The notes: generated from the sequence alone by a model not told the origin. A stretch of 64,000 nt of DNA from Ensifer sp. USDA 6670 (GCA_000421085.1 ATWE01000014.1:124001-188000), one strand, 5' to 3'. Positions 16,805-25,670 are shown, counted from the first letter of the stretch. Numbers and translations: made by a program.

Positions 16805-18607
16805 ATGCTTGAAGAAAGTCCCGGCACCCGCATCGATACCGCGCTCGCCAAACTCGGAAGGGCGCTTGAACGGGGCGACATCGACGTGGCCGTCAACCTG
16901 TTTCAGGCCGACTGCTATTGGCGCGACCTCGTCGCCTTCACCTGGAATCTCAAGACGATGGAGGGGCAGGACCAGATCCGCGACATGCTGACGGCGCAGC
17001 TCGCCGCGATCAAGCCGGCGCGGCTGCGCCAGGACGAGAAGGAACCGGCAAGCGCCGGCGACGGCGTCACCGAAGGGTGGTTCGAGTTCGAGACCGAGGC
17101 GGCGCGCGGCCACGGCCATATTCGCCTCAAGAACGGGCTGATCTGGACGCTCCTGACGACGATGACGGAGCTCAAAGGGCATGAGGAGCCGAAGGGGTTA
17201 AGACGCCCGCTCGGCGCCGAACACGGTCATGACCCGGACCGTAAGACCTGGAAAGAAAAGCGCGAAGCGGAAGCAGCCGAACTCGGCTACACGACGCAGC
17301 CCTATGCCGTCATCATCGGCGGCGGCCAGGGCGGGATCGCGCTTGGCGCGCGCTTGCTGCAGCTCGGCGTGCCGACGATCATCATCGAGAAGAACGAACG
17401 GCCGGGCGACAGCTGGCGCAAGCGCTACAAGTCGCTCTGCCTGCACGATCCGGTCTGGTACGATCATCTGCCCTATATCCCTTTCCCGGAAAACTGGCCG
17501 GTCTTTGCGCCGAAGGACAAGATCGGCGACTGGCTGGAGATGTATACGAGGGTGATGGAGCTCAATTATTGGAGCTCCACAACCTGCAAGTCGGCCCGAT
17601 ACGACGAGGCGGCCAAGGAATGGACGGTGATCGTCGAACGGAACGGCGAGGAGGTCGTCCTCAGGCCGAAGCAGCTCGTTCTCGCAACGGGTATGTCCGG
17701 CAAGCCGAACGTGCCGCAGCTCGAAGGCCAGGACGTATTCAAGGGCGAGCAGCAGCATTCGTCGCAGCATCCCGGTCCCGATGCCTATCGCGGCAAGAAG
17801 GTGGTCGTCATCGGCTCCAACAATTCCGCGCATGATATCTGCGCGGCACTTTGGGAAGGCGGCGCGGATGTGACCATGGTGCAGCGATCGTCGACCCACA
17901 TCGTCCGATCGGACACGCTGATGGAGATCGGGCTCGGCGATCTTTATTCCGAGCGGGCGCTTGCCGCCGGCGTGACGACGCGCAAGGCCGACCTGATCTT
18001 CGCCTCGCTCCCCTACCGCATCATGCACGAGTTCCAGATCCCGCTTTACGAGAAAATGCGCGAGCGGGACGCCAAGTTCTATGCCGATCTCGAAAAGGCG
18101 GGCTTCATGCTCGACTGGGGCGCCGACGGCTCCGGCCTGTTCATGAAATATCTGCGCCGCGGCTCCGGCTACTATATCGACGTCGGCGCCTGCGAGCTCG
18201 TCATCGATGGCAGCATCAAGCTGAAGTCCGGTTCCGACGTCAGCCACCTGACCGAGGATGCCGTGGTGCTGAAGGACGGCACGGTGCTTCCGGCCGATCT
18301 CGTCGTCTACGCCACGGGCTACGGTTCGATGAACGGCTGGGCAGCCGACCTCATCTCGAAGGAGGTTGCCGACAAGGTCGGCAAGGTCTGGGGCCTCGGT
18401 TCCGATACGCCGAAAGACCCGGGCCCATGGGAAGGCGAGCAGCGCAACATGTGGAAGCCGACGCAGCAGGAGGCGCTCTGGTTCCACGGCGGCAACCTGC
18501 ATCAGTCGCGGCATTATTCGCAATATCTGTCGCTGCAGTTGAAAGCGCGTTGCGAAGGCATACCGACGCCCGTCTATGGCCTCCAGGAACGCCACCATCT
18601 TTCCTGA
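16805..18607 (+). CDS. NTF2-like domain fused to flavin-containing/Baeyer-Villiger-type monooxygenase
   Basis: The 600-residue product has an N-terminal SnoaL/NTF2-like domain (about residues 8-125) joined to a class B flavin monooxygenase. The FAD motif VIIGGGQGGIALGARLL is near residue 172 and the NADPH motif VVVIGSNNSAHD near residue 337. Between them FKGEQQHSSQH resembles the FxGxxxHxxxW fingerprint of FMO and Baeyer-Villiger enzymes but ends in His. The start at 16805 follows GAAGAGGAGGA. It is the second gene after the sigma-54 promoter. With the dehydrogenase it could turn a secondary alcohol into a ketone and then an ester, which is a hypothesis. Other FMO reactions (N or S oxygenation, YUCCA-like decarboxylation) are equally possible. 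Confidence 0.82.
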   Translation: MLEESPGTRIDTALAKLGRALERGDIDVAVNLFQADCYWRDLVAFTWNLKTMEGQDQIRDMLTAQLAAIKPARLRQDEKEPASAGDGVTEGWFEFETEAARGHGHIRLKNGLIWTLLTTMTELKGHEEPKGLRRPLGAEHGHDPDRKTWKEKREAEAAELGYTTQPYAVIIGGGQGGIALGARLLQLGVPTIIIEKNERPGDSWRKRYKSLCLHDPVWYDHLPYIPFPENWPVFAPKDKIGDWLEMYTRVMELNYWSSTTCKSARYDEAAKEWTVIVERNGEEVVLRPKQLVLATGMSGKPNVPQLEGQDVFKGEQQHSSQHPGPDAYRGKKVVVIGSNNSAHDICAALWEGGADVTMVQRSSTHIVRSDTLMEIGLGDLYSERALAAGVTTRKADLIFASLPYRIMHEFQIPLYEKMRERDAKFYADLEKAGFMLDWGADGSGLFMKYLRRGSGYYIDVGACELVIDGSIKLKSGSDVSHLTEDAVVLKDGTVLPADLVVYATGYGSMNGWAADLISKEVADKVGKVWGLGSDTPKDPGPWEGEQRNMWKPTQQEALWFHGGNLHQSRHYSQYLSLQLKARCEGIPTPVYGLQERHHLS

Positions 18608-18613
18608 TCGGCA

Positions 18614-18641
18614 GTGCCAGCCGGAGAAGTCCGGCTGGCAC
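18614..18641. terminator. Perfect 12-bp hairpin between convergent genes
   Basis: GTGCCAGCCGGA (18614-18625) pairs fully with TCCGGCTGGCAC (18630-18641) around a GAAG tetraloop, directly after the monooxygenase stop. No T run follows, so it may terminate weakly or stabilise the mRNA 3' end. Confidence 0.5.
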
Positions 18642-18692
18642 CGGCGGGCGCGCCAGATCCCGAGTGGAACCCAAGCGCACTCGATGGGCGGA

Positions 18693-19451
18693 TCAAGTGC
18701 TCCCCGGAAAAATCCGCAGGAGCGTCTCTCTTTGCTCCCAAATCATGACCGCTCCGCTCAGCGCCATGAAGCCGACCACGATTGCGCGGAAATTCAGCTC
18801 GCTCATGTTCGTCAGCACTCGCCTGGCGAGCCAGTTGGAGAGAAGCGCTCCCAGCCCGGCGGCGATGCCGAACAGCAGCAGTTTGCCTGTCAGCGCTCCG
18901 AATGCCGTATATGTGCCGATCTTGGCGAGATGCATGGGTAAGGAGATCGCGGTCTTGGTGCCTACCATCTTTTCCTTGGTGATGCCGGCATTGAGATAGA
19001 GCGTGTTCAGGATCGGCCCCATGGCTCCGATCAGGCCGGAAAGAAAGCCGACGACGAATTGTGCCGGGAAAAACCACCAGGTCGCAACCGCGAAGGTCCT
19101 TTTCCGCCGGCCGAAGCCGTACTGGAATATAGTTGAGATCAGGAACAGGCCGACGACGATCTGAAGCCATTCCGCCGAGGTGTTGGAGAAGGCGGCGGCG
19201 CCGAGGACGCCGCCGAGGGCCGCGCCGGGGAGACCCCAGGCGACGACGCGCCATTCGATATTCCGGAAAAACACCAGAATGCGCCCGCCTCCCGCAATGA
19301 GGGTGGCGACCGCGGCCACGGGAGCCACGGCCTGGGCGCCGGCGACGAAGCCGATGAGCGGCACGAGAAGCATGGCTCCACCTCCGCCGCCGATCGTCGA
19401 AACGATCCAGGCGATGAAACCCGAGGCGGCGAGGAGCAGATAATCCATCAT
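18693..19451 (-). CDS. TauE/SafE family anion permease
   Basis: This 252-residue integral membrane protein has about eight helices and the TauE/SafE hallmark STIGGGGGAMLLVPLIGF near residues 18-35 and a second half repeat SGLIGAMGPILNTLYLN near 138-154. Family members export sulfite, sulfoacetate or other organic anions. The gene is alone on its strand, 82 bases upstream (in map order) of a GntR gene that reads the same way, so it may be downstream of that regulator in one transcript. Its substrate cannot be told from sequence; sulfur or carboxylate export is possible. Confidence 0.8.
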   Translation of the reverse strand: MMDYLLLAASGFIAWIVSTIGGGGGAMLLVPLIGFVAGAQAVAPVAAVATLIAGGGRILVFFRNIEWRVVAWGLPGAALGGVLGAAAFSNTSAEWLQIVVGLFLISTIFQYGFGRRKRTFAVATWWFFPAQFVVGFLSGLIGAMGPILNTLYLNAGITKEKMVGTKTAISLPMHLAKIGTYTAFGALTGKLLLFGIAAGLGALLSNWLARRVLTNMSELNFRAIVVGFMALSGAVMIWEQRETLLRIFPGST

Positions 19452-19533
19452 GTCGAACTTGCCCTCAGGCGAGCCGGCGCGAATGCCGTCCGCGATCTAT
19501 CGATGAGGTGTCCGCGCGCAGTTCCCGGGCCTG

Positions 19534-20238
19534 TTACCCGAGTTCTATATAATCCGGGTAACGCGCGGCGATGTCGTCGATCATCGACAGCGTGCCGGAG
19601 AGGTGGGTCTTCATCGCCTGCGCTGCCTCGACCGGCGCACCCTTTTCGATCCCTTCGATGATCATGTCGTGGGTGTCCACCACACGTTTGGTGCCGACAT
19701 TGACGAGATTGAGGCGCCGGAGGCGATCGATATGGCCGCTGTGGCGGCGGATGATCGGCCAGATGTGCTCCAGCCCCGCTTCCTCGAAGATGATGAAGTG
19801 GAACGCACGGTCGGCCGCGAGAAACTCCGCATGTTCCTTCGAAGCGAGGGCTTTCAGCTTGGTGTTCGCCGCTCGCAGCCGATCTGCGATCTGCCGTCTG
19901 CCGGGCTTTTCCGCCAGGTTGAAGACGGCTTCCTGCTCGACCGCGCGGCGCATGAGGTGGGTCTGGCGTGCCAGATTGATATCGATTTTGGAGACCAGCG
20001 TCGCATATTGCGGGTAGACGGTGACGAGGCCTTCCTCCTCCAGGCGCATCAGCGCGTCACGCACCGGCGTCTGGCTGAGACCGAACTGTTTCTGCAGCTC
20101 GACACGGGAGAGCGCCGTACCGGGGGCGAGGTCGAGCGCGAGGATCTTCTCGCGAAGATATTCCACGATTTGCGGCGCGATCTGCCGTGTGCGGTCTAGG
20201 CCGCTGCGATGTTTGGCAGCCGGAGCTTCCGATATCAA
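19534..20238 (-). CDS. GntR/FCD family transcriptional regulator
   Basis: The 234-residue product has an N-terminal winged helix (residues about 25-85, with LSRVELQKQFGLSQTPVRDALMRLEEEGLV) and a C-terminal all-helical FCD ligand domain with the metal-binding pattern ending in THDMIIEGIEKG and MKTHL. The start is a TTG at 20238 because GGAGG lies 8 bases upstream. It is divergent from a second GntR gene, and the roughly 100-base gap holds an operator-like palindrome. FCD regulators usually bind carboxylic or sugar acids. It may control the TauE-like gene to its left or the catabolic genes to its right. Confidence 0.85.
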   Translation of the reverse strand: MISEAPAAKHRSGLDRTRQIAPQIVEYLREKILALDLAPGTALSRVELQKQFGLSQTPVRDALMRLEEEGLVTVYPQYATLVSKIDINLARQTHLMRRAVEQEAVFNLAEKPGRRQIADRLRAANTKLKALASKEHAEFLAADRAFHFIIFEEAGLEHIWPIIRRHSGHIDRLRRLNLVNVGTKRVVDTHDMIIEGIEKGAPVEAAQAMKTHLSGTLSMIDDIAARYPDYIELG

Positions 20239-20274
20239 AAATCCAATCCTCCAGGACGGTTCCCGATCCTGTAA

Positions 20275-20297
20275 TAATGCATTAATGTGTTAGTGTG
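20275..20297. promoter_or_regulatory. Operator-like element, copy A
   Basis: TAATGCATTA (20275-20284) is a perfect 10-base palindrome, extended by direct repeats TAATGTG and TAGTGTG spaced 8 bases apart. The same layout recurs at 22123-22145 and its core at 31869-31882. It lies between the two divergent GntR genes. Confidence 0.6.
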
Positions 20298-20342
20298 AAG
20301 TGGATCTCGCCGGCCGGCCCCGGCAGGACAGGAAGGATCGCC

Positions 20343-21074
20343 GTGCCCGCGAAGTCGCCCATCCTCGAAAGCCTAGCCGAAACCCGCCCATCTAGCTATG
20401 CCGATCAGGTCTATGGGCGCATCCTGCACGACATATTGAACGGCATCTTTCAACCGGGTGCGCGGCTGCCGACGGAGAACGAACTCGCCGAACGCTTTGG
20501 CGTCTCGCGCCCGGTCGTCCGCGAGGCGCTTGCGCGCCTGCGGGTCGACGGCCTCGTGGAAGCGCGGCGCGGCAGCGGCACCTACGTCTTGAGCAGGCCC
20601 TCGCAAGATCTGCCGAACCTGGCCGACCTGGAGGATATTTCGCGCTTCCTGCGCTATCAGGAGCTTCGCTTCTACGTGGAAGGCCAGGCGGCAGCACTGG
20701 CCGCGGAGCGGCGCACGGAAAAGCAGCTTGCGGCCATTCTCGAGGCCCATGAGGCTTTCGCCCATGAGGTCGGCCGCGGCCATTTCCTGCCGGAAAGCGA
20801 CCGGCGTTTCCATCTTGCGATCTGCGAGGGGACAGGAAATGAGTTTTTCGCCAAGGCGTTGGAGGGCCCGGAGGTTTCGCTGACCAGCTTCATGAATGTC
20901 TCGCTTGCGCTCACCCGGTCCGGTTCGCAGGCACGCGCTCGCCGGGTCATTGCCGAACATGCCGAGATCGTCGAAGCGATTCGCACGAAAGATGCCGTAT
21001 GGGCGCGGGTGGCGATGGAAACGCACATCATCAAGGCGCGCCGCAGGATGACCGATGGAACAATCGACTCCTGA
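20343..21074 (+). CDS. GntR/FCD (FadR-type) transcriptional regulator
   Basis: This 243-residue regulator has a FadR-like winged helix (ARLPTENELAERFGVSRPVVREALARLRVDGLVEARRGSGTYV, described here only by its ends at residues about 40-82) and a C-terminal FCD domain with FHLAICEGTGNEFF and AEHAEIVEAI. The GTG at 20343 is chosen because GGAAGGA lies 5 bases upstream; a GTG at 20295 has no good site and would start inside the operator. It is followed 67 bases later by a DapA-family lyase and an ABC importer. It is the best candidate to bind the ACTAATnCATTAGT-type sites in this region. Confidence 0.87.
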   Translation: MPAKSPILESLAETRPSSYADQVYGRILHDILNGIFQPGARLPTENELAERFGVSRPVVREALARLRVDGLVEARRGSGTYVLSRPSQDLPNLADLEDISRFLRYQELRFYVEGQAAALAAERRTEKQLAAILEAHEAFAHEVGRGHFLPESDRRFHLAICEGTGNEFFAKALEGPEVSLTSFMNVSLALTRSGSQARARRVIAEHAEIVEAIRTKDAVWARVAMETHIIKARRRMTDGTIDS

Positions 21075-21141
21075 TAGGTAATTATATTTTACAAATATCC
21101 GGACATGTTGTAATGAAAACCGACCTATGGAGGAGGTTCTC

Positions 21142-22098
21142 ATGCAAACTCGACTTGATGCCCGTGATTACGCAGCTTCGGTGGTGGCGGTCCCGCCCAT
21201 CGCGCTGAATGCGGACCTGACGGTGAACGCCGACGCCAACGCCGCTATCATCCGCCATATCGAGGCAGGCGGGGTGCGCATTCTTCTCTATGGCGGAAAT
21301 GCCAATCTCTATCATTTCGGCCTGGACGACTATCGCGCGGGTATGGAGGCGGTGATCGCGGCTGCTGCGCCGCAGACCGGTCTCATAACGTCGATCGGTC
21401 CGGATTTCGGCAAGGCCGTGGCGCAGGCGCCGATCGCCCGCGACCTGGGTTTCAGGAACGTGATGCTGCTCCCGATGCAGTTTCCGGCAGATCCCGCCGG
21501 TGTCGCCAATGGCGTGCGCCACCTTGCAGCGGTCCTCGGCCATGGCCTCGTGCTCTACCTGAAGCGGGAGAATTATGTCGACCCGGACGAGCTTGCCCGC
21601 CTCGTCTCGGAAGGCGCCGTCGATTTCGTCAAATATGCGGTGGAGCGTGCCGATCCGGCGCAGGACGCCTATCTCGACGCCGTCGTGGCGGCGATCGGCA
21701 AAGACCGGATGGCGAGCGGCATGGGTGAAACGCCGATCCACGATCACCTCGGCCGCCGCGCACTGACGACCTATACTTCGGGCGCGGTCTGCATTGCCCC
21801 TTCGGCCGCGATGGAACTCCTTACGCTGTACAAGGCCGGGCGCGGCGGCGAGGCATTGGAGCTAAGCCGGCCGTTTCTGGAGTTCGAGAGAGTTCGCACG
21901 GATCTTGGCGGCTTGCAGGTGCTTCATGATGGCATGCGTCTGGCAGGGATCGCGGACGCGGGCCCGCTAATGCCGATGATCTCCAATCTGAGTGCAGCGA
22001 AACTTGGCCCCGTCGGCGTCGCGGTGCAAGCCCTGAAGGCGGCGGAAGCTGCCTGCCTGAGGCGCTCCGGAAAGGCAGCAGCGACCGCTTCAGCCTGA
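21142..22098 (+). CDS. DapA/DHDPS-family aldolase or dehydratase
   Basis: This 318-residue TIM-barrel protein belongs to the dihydrodipicolinate synthase superfamily. The Schiff-base lysine is Lys164 in VDFVKYAVERAD, and Tyr139 in VLYLKREN takes the place of the catalytic tyrosine. The usual GTTGE motif is replaced by YGGNANLYHFGL, so it is a diverged member, unlikely to be true DapA. Such enzymes act on 2-keto-3-deoxy sugar acids as aldolases or dehydratases. The start at 21142 follows GGAGGAGG. It sits between a GntR regulator and an ABC importer and shares an operator with an IlvD-type sugar-acid dehydratase, which fits a pathway making such keto acids. Confidence 0.82.
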   Translation: MQTRLDARDYAASVVAVPPIALNADLTVNADANAAIIRHIEAGGVRILLYGGNANLYHFGLDDYRAGMEAVIAAAAPQTGLITSIGPDFGKAVAQAPIARDLGFRNVMLLPMQFPADPAGVANGVRHLAAVLGHGLVLYLKRENYVDPDELARLVSEGAVDFVKYAVERADPAQDAYLDAVVAAIGKDRMASGMGETPIHDHLGRRALTTYTSGAVCIAPSAAMELLTLYKAGRGGEALELSRPFLEFERVRTDLGGLQVLHDGMRLAGIADAGPLMPMISNLSAAKLGPVGVAVQALKAAEAACLRRSGKAAATASA

Positions 22099-22099
22099 G

Positions 22100-22145
22100 T
22101 TGACACTGTTGTGTGAGCCTACTAATACATTAGTGCGCTAGTGCG
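22100..22145 (+). promoter_or_regulatory. Promoter with operator copy B overlapping the -10 region
   Basis: TTGACA (22100-22105) is a perfect -35 box; 17 bases on lies ACTAATACATTAGT (22121-22134), a palindrome broken only at its centre, followed by the direct repeat TAGTGCG (22131-22137 and 22139-22145). The operator covers the expected -10, a typical repression layout for the ABC importer operon. Confidence 0.6.
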
Positions 22146-22221
22146 GATGCGGTGCCGGAGGACTACGAGGCCGAACAAGGCCCGCCGCAACGTCCTGGTC
22201 TTTATCGAGGAGGAGAAAGAA

Positions 22222-23730
22222 ATGACCATCCGCTGTTGTACCCGCGCCGTGGCGCTCCTGACCGCGACGCTTTTTTCCGGCGCCGCGATGGCGGCCGAAG
22301 GCGAGGTGAAGATCGTGCTGCCGGAGCAGCCGGCCAATCTCGATCCCTGTCGTTCCATCAGGTCGGATATAGGCCGCATCATCAATTCCAACATTACCGA
22401 GACCCTGACCGTCATCGATACGGAGAAGGGTACCGTCGGCCCCTGGCTTGCGGAAAAATGGGAGCAGGTGGACGATCTGACCTGGCGTGTGCATCTCAAG
22501 AGCGGCGTCAAGTTTCAGGACGGCGCGGCGTTCGATGCCGAAGCGGTGGTCAAGTCCATCAATCGCCTGATGAACCCCAGCCTCACCTGCGACAGCCGCT
22601 CGAAATTCGGTGACGTCAAGCTGACGCCGAAGGCGGTCGATGCGCAGACGGTGGAGATCTCCTCCGACAGCCCGGTGCCGATCATGCCGACGCTGCTCGG
22701 AACCGTGCAGATCGTCTCCCCCAACATGCCTTTCGACAAGGAAAGCAACGATCCCGTGGGCACGGGACCCTATGTGGTCGAAAGCAAGTCCAACGAGCAG
22801 ATCGTCCTGAAGCGTCACGATGCTTACTGGGGCGGCAAGCCGGACGTCACGCGCGCAACCTATGTCTGGCGCAGCGAGTCGGCCATCCGGGCGGCCATGG
22901 TCGAATCCGGCGAAGCGGACATGACGCCGTCCATCGCCGTGCAGGACGCGACCAATTCCGAGTCTGACTTTGCCTATCTGAACTCCGAGACGACGCGCAT
23001 GCGGATCGATGCGCAGATTCCGCCGCTCGACGATGTCCGCGTCCGCAAGGCGCTGAACATGGCGATCGACTGGGACGGCATGGGCGAAGCGCTGTTCGGA
23101 AAGGACGTTCTGCGGGCCTCGCAAATGGTCGTGCAGGGCGTGCGCGGCCACAACCCCGATATCAAGCCATGGACCTACAATCCCGAAGAGGCGATGAAGC
23201 TGGTCGAGGAAGCCAAGGCCGAGGGGGCTCCGGTCGACAAGGAGATTGTGCTGATCGGGCGCAACGGCTTCTTCCCCAACTCGGCCGAAAGCCTCGAAGC
23301 GATGCGGTCCATGTGGCAGGAGATCGGGCTCAACGTCTCCATACGCCAGCTCGAAGCGGCCGACTGGGTGCGCTATCTCGACAAGCCCTTCCCGGAGGGA
23401 CGCGGTCCGACGCTCTTCCAACAGCAGCACGACAACAATACGGGCGACGCCGGGTTTACCGCTCCGGTCATGTATCTGAGCGAGGGACAATATTCGACGA
23501 TCGCCGATCCTGGCCTCGACGTCGTGCTGAAGAAGGCGATGGCCGCGACCGGCGACGAGCGTGAAAAGCTGTTTCAGGAGGTCTTCGCGAAGGTGCACGA
23601 CGAGATCGTCGCTGACGTGCCGATGTACCACATGATCGGCTATGTCCGCGTCGGCTCGCGCCTCGACTGGAAGCCGGATCTCAAGACGAACAGCGAGATC
23701 GCGCTCTCCGAGATCCATTTCAAGGACTGA
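22222..23730 (+). CDS. ABC transporter substrate-binding protein, family 5 (DppA/OppA type)
   Basis: This 502-residue periplasmic protein begins with a signal peptide (MTIRCCTRAVALLTATLFSG, cleavage likely after AMA) and has the family-5 pattern: WRVHLKSGVKFQDGAAFDAE, DPVGTGPYVVES and VRKALNMAIDWDGM. Family 5 proteins bind peptides, nickel complexes, opines or oligosaccharides. The start at 22222 follows GAGGAGG. It is the first of five overlapping or closely spaced importer and permease genes. A clear paralogue lies at 59762-61261 in the second cassette. Context with sugar-acid enzymes makes an acidic sugar derivative a better guess than peptides. Confidence 0.87.
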   Translation: MTIRCCTRAVALLTATLFSGAAMAAEGEVKIVLPEQPANLDPCRSIRSDIGRIINSNITETLTVIDTEKGTVGPWLAEKWEQVDDLTWRVHLKSGVKFQDGAAFDAEAVVKSINRLMNPSLTCDSRSKFGDVKLTPKAVDAQTVEISSDSPVPIMPTLLGTVQIVSPNMPFDKESNDPVGTGPYVVESKSNEQIVLKRHDAYWGGKPDVTRATYVWRSESAIRAAMVESGEADMTPSIAVQDATNSESDFAYLNSETTRMRIDAQIPPLDDVRVRKALNMAIDWDGMGEALFGKDVLRASQMVVQGVRGHNPDIKPWTYNPEEAMKLVEEAKAEGAPVDKEIVLIGRNGFFPNSAESLEAMRSMWQEIGLNVSIRQLEAADWVRYLDKPFPEGRGPTLFQQQHDNNTGDAGFTAPVMYLSEGQYSTIADPGLDVVLKKAMAATGDEREKLFQEVFAKVHDEIVADVPMYHMIGYVRVGSRLDWKPDLKTNSEIALSEIHFKD

Positions 23731-23802
23731 CGAACCCGACCTGCCGCCGCGGCGTGTCTCACGTCGCGGCGCCCTCCTTGATTGCGGTGGAAAGGAAACG
23801 CC

Positions 23803-24726
23803 GTGTTCGCTTTCATTCTCAGACGCGCCGGCCAGAGCCTGATCGCGGTGATCGGACTTCTGGTGCTCGTCTTTTTCCTCTCGAGGCTTACCGGCGATCC
23901 GGCCTATCTCTATCTGCCGCTCGATTCTTCCGAAGCGCAGCGTCAGGCCTTTTCGGAGGCGCACGGCTTCAACGATCCCCTGGTCGTGCAATTCGGCCGC
24001 TACCTGATCGACCTCACACGCTTCGATTTCGGGGACGCGCTGAGCCGCAACCGGCCGGCCATGGAAGTCGCACTCGAGGCCTTTCCGCAAACGCTGAAGC
24101 TCGCCGTGATCGCGATCGTTCTTTCTCTCTGTCTCGCCGTCGTCGTCGGGTCGCTTGCCGCGGCACGCCCGAACAGCCTGTTCGACAAGATCGCGAGCAC
24201 CGCGTCGCTTGCGGGCGCCAGCGCCCCGGATTTCTGGGTTGCGATCGTGGCGATCCTTGTTTTCTCCGTCGGACTGGGCCTGCTTCCGACCTCCGGGACA
24301 GGAACGGCGCTGCATTGGATCATGCCGATCTTCGTGCTGACCCTCAGACCCTTCGGCCTGCTGGTCCAGGTCGTTCGCGGCACGATGATGGGTGCGCTTG
24401 CCTCGCCCTATGTGAAGACGGCGCGGGCCAAGGGCGTAAACCGGTCCCGGATCGTCTTCCGCCACGCCCTGCGCAACTCGCTGCTCCCGGTCATCACCGT
24501 CGCCGGCGACCTTGCCGCGAGCCTCGTCAACGGCGCCGTCGTCGTGGAAACCATCTTCGGCTGGCCGGGGATCGGCAAGCTCATGATCGACGCGATCGTG
24601 CGGCGCGACTTCGCGCTCATCCAGGCGACGGTGCTGGTGACGGCGATTGCCATCTTCGTCCTGAACATCGCGATAGACCTCGTCTATGCGCGGCTCGACC
24701 CACGCATAAGGTTTGAAACGAGATGA
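23803..24726 (+). CDS. ABC transporter permease, DppB type
   Basis: This 307-residue inner-membrane protein has six hydrophobic helices and the DppB-type opening FILRRAGQSLIAVIGLLVLVF followed by the large periplasmic loop. The ATPase-contacting EAA-type loop is ARAKGVNRSRIVFRHALRNSLLP near residue 210. The GTG at 23803 is used because GGAAAGGAAA lies just before it. Its stop overlaps the next start by ATGA. It pairs with the DppC-type permease to form the channel of the importer. Confidence 0.88.
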   Translation: MFAFILRRAGQSLIAVIGLLVLVFFLSRLTGDPAYLYLPLDSSEAQRQAFSEAHGFNDPLVVQFGRYLIDLTRFDFGDALSRNRPAMEVALEAFPQTLKLAVIAIVLSLCLAVVVGSLAAARPNSLFDKIASTASLAGASAPDFWVAIVAILVFSVGLGLLPTSGTGTALHWIMPIFVLTLRPFGLLVQVVRGTMMGALASPYVKTARAKGVNRSRIVFRHALRNSLLPVITVAGDLAASLVNGAVVVETIFGWPGIGKLMIDAIVRRDFALIQATVLVTAIAIFVLNIAIDLVYARLDPRIRFETR

Positions 24727-25670
24727 GCGCGACGACCATGACGACATCCGCCGATACCCCCGAGACCAAAGTCTCGCGTTTTCAGATACTGCGCCTCATC
24801 AGCCGGGACTGGCTGGCGCTCGCCGCCGTAATCTTCCTGCTGGTCGTGGTCGCATGCGCCGTCTTCGGTCCGTGGCTCATGGGCGAGCTCATCGACAAAC
24901 CCAATTTCCGCGCCCGCAACATGGCGCCGTTCAGCCTGTCCCAGGGTTGGACCTATGTGCTCGGCGCCGACACGCTCGGCCGCAGCCTGCTCGCGCGGCT
25001 CGTGGTGGGTGCGCAGAACACGATCGGCATCGCGTTCTTTGCGGTGCTCTGCTCGGTCGTGATCGGCGGCATGCTCGGCTTGATCTCCGGATATTCGCGC
25101 GGCGCTGCCGGCACGATGATCATGCGCGGTGCTGATATCGTGATGAGCTTTCCCTCGCTGCTTTTGGCGCTGATCGTCCTCTTCAGCCTGGGTCCTTCCG
25201 TCACCAATCTCATTCTGGTGCTCGCGATCACCCGCGTGCCGATCTATCTGCGCACCACGCGTGCGGAAGTGCTCGAAGTGAGAGAGCGGATGTTCGTCAG
25301 CGCCGCCGTCGCGCTCGGCGCCAACCACACGCGCATCCTTTTCCGCCATATCGCGCCGATCGTGCTGCCGACGCTGGTGACCATCGGAGCCATCGACTTC
25401 GCAACCGTCGTTCTTGCCGAGTCGTCGCTGAGCTTCCTCGGCCTCGGCATCCAGGCGCCTGAATTCACCTGGGGCGCCATGGTCGCCACCGGCCGCGGCT
25501 ATCTTTCGACCGCTTGGTGGATCGCCTTCTGGCCCGGACTCGCGATTCTCTTGACGACGCTTTCGCTCAATATCCTGTCGAGCTGGTGGCGCACCTATGC
25601 CGATCCGCAGCAGCGGTGGCGGATCGAACTCGCCCGCTCCAAGAAGGGCATTCCGGAGAAACGCAAATGA
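24723..25670 (+). CDS. ABC transporter permease, DppC type
   Basis: This 315-residue permease has the DppC layout, with an N-terminal cytoplasmic stretch, a first helix near residues 27-50, a GADTLGRSLLARLVVGAQNT-like segment after the periplasmic loop, and an EAA-type loop SAAVALGANHTRILFRHIAPIVLP near residue 195. It overlaps both neighbours by ATGA (24723-24726 and 25667-25670), so expression is coupled. It forms the heterodimeric channel with the DppB-type permease. Confidence 0.88.
   Translation: MSATTMTTSADTPETKVSRFQILRLISRDWLALAAVIFLLVVVACAVFGPWLMGELIDKPNFRARNMAPFSLSQGWTYVLGADTLGRSLLARLVVGAQNTIGIAFFAVLCSVVIGGMLGLISGYSRGAAGTMIMRGADIVMSFPSLLLALIVLFSLGPSVTNLILVLAITRVPIYLRTTRAEVLEVRERMFVSAAVALGANHTRILFRHIAPIVLPTLVTIGAIDFATVVLAESSLSFLGLGIQAPEFTWGAMVATGRGYLSTAWWIAFWPGLAILLTTLSLNILSSWWRTYADPQQRWRIELARSKKGIPEKRK

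Noticed and set aside
22138-24747. Very long open frame on the minus strand across the first importer genes
   Set aside because: It is antisense to the binding protein and DppB permease, which have clear families and good start sites. Its translation is rich in Arg, Asp and His with no family motif, as expected of GC-rich shadow frames.
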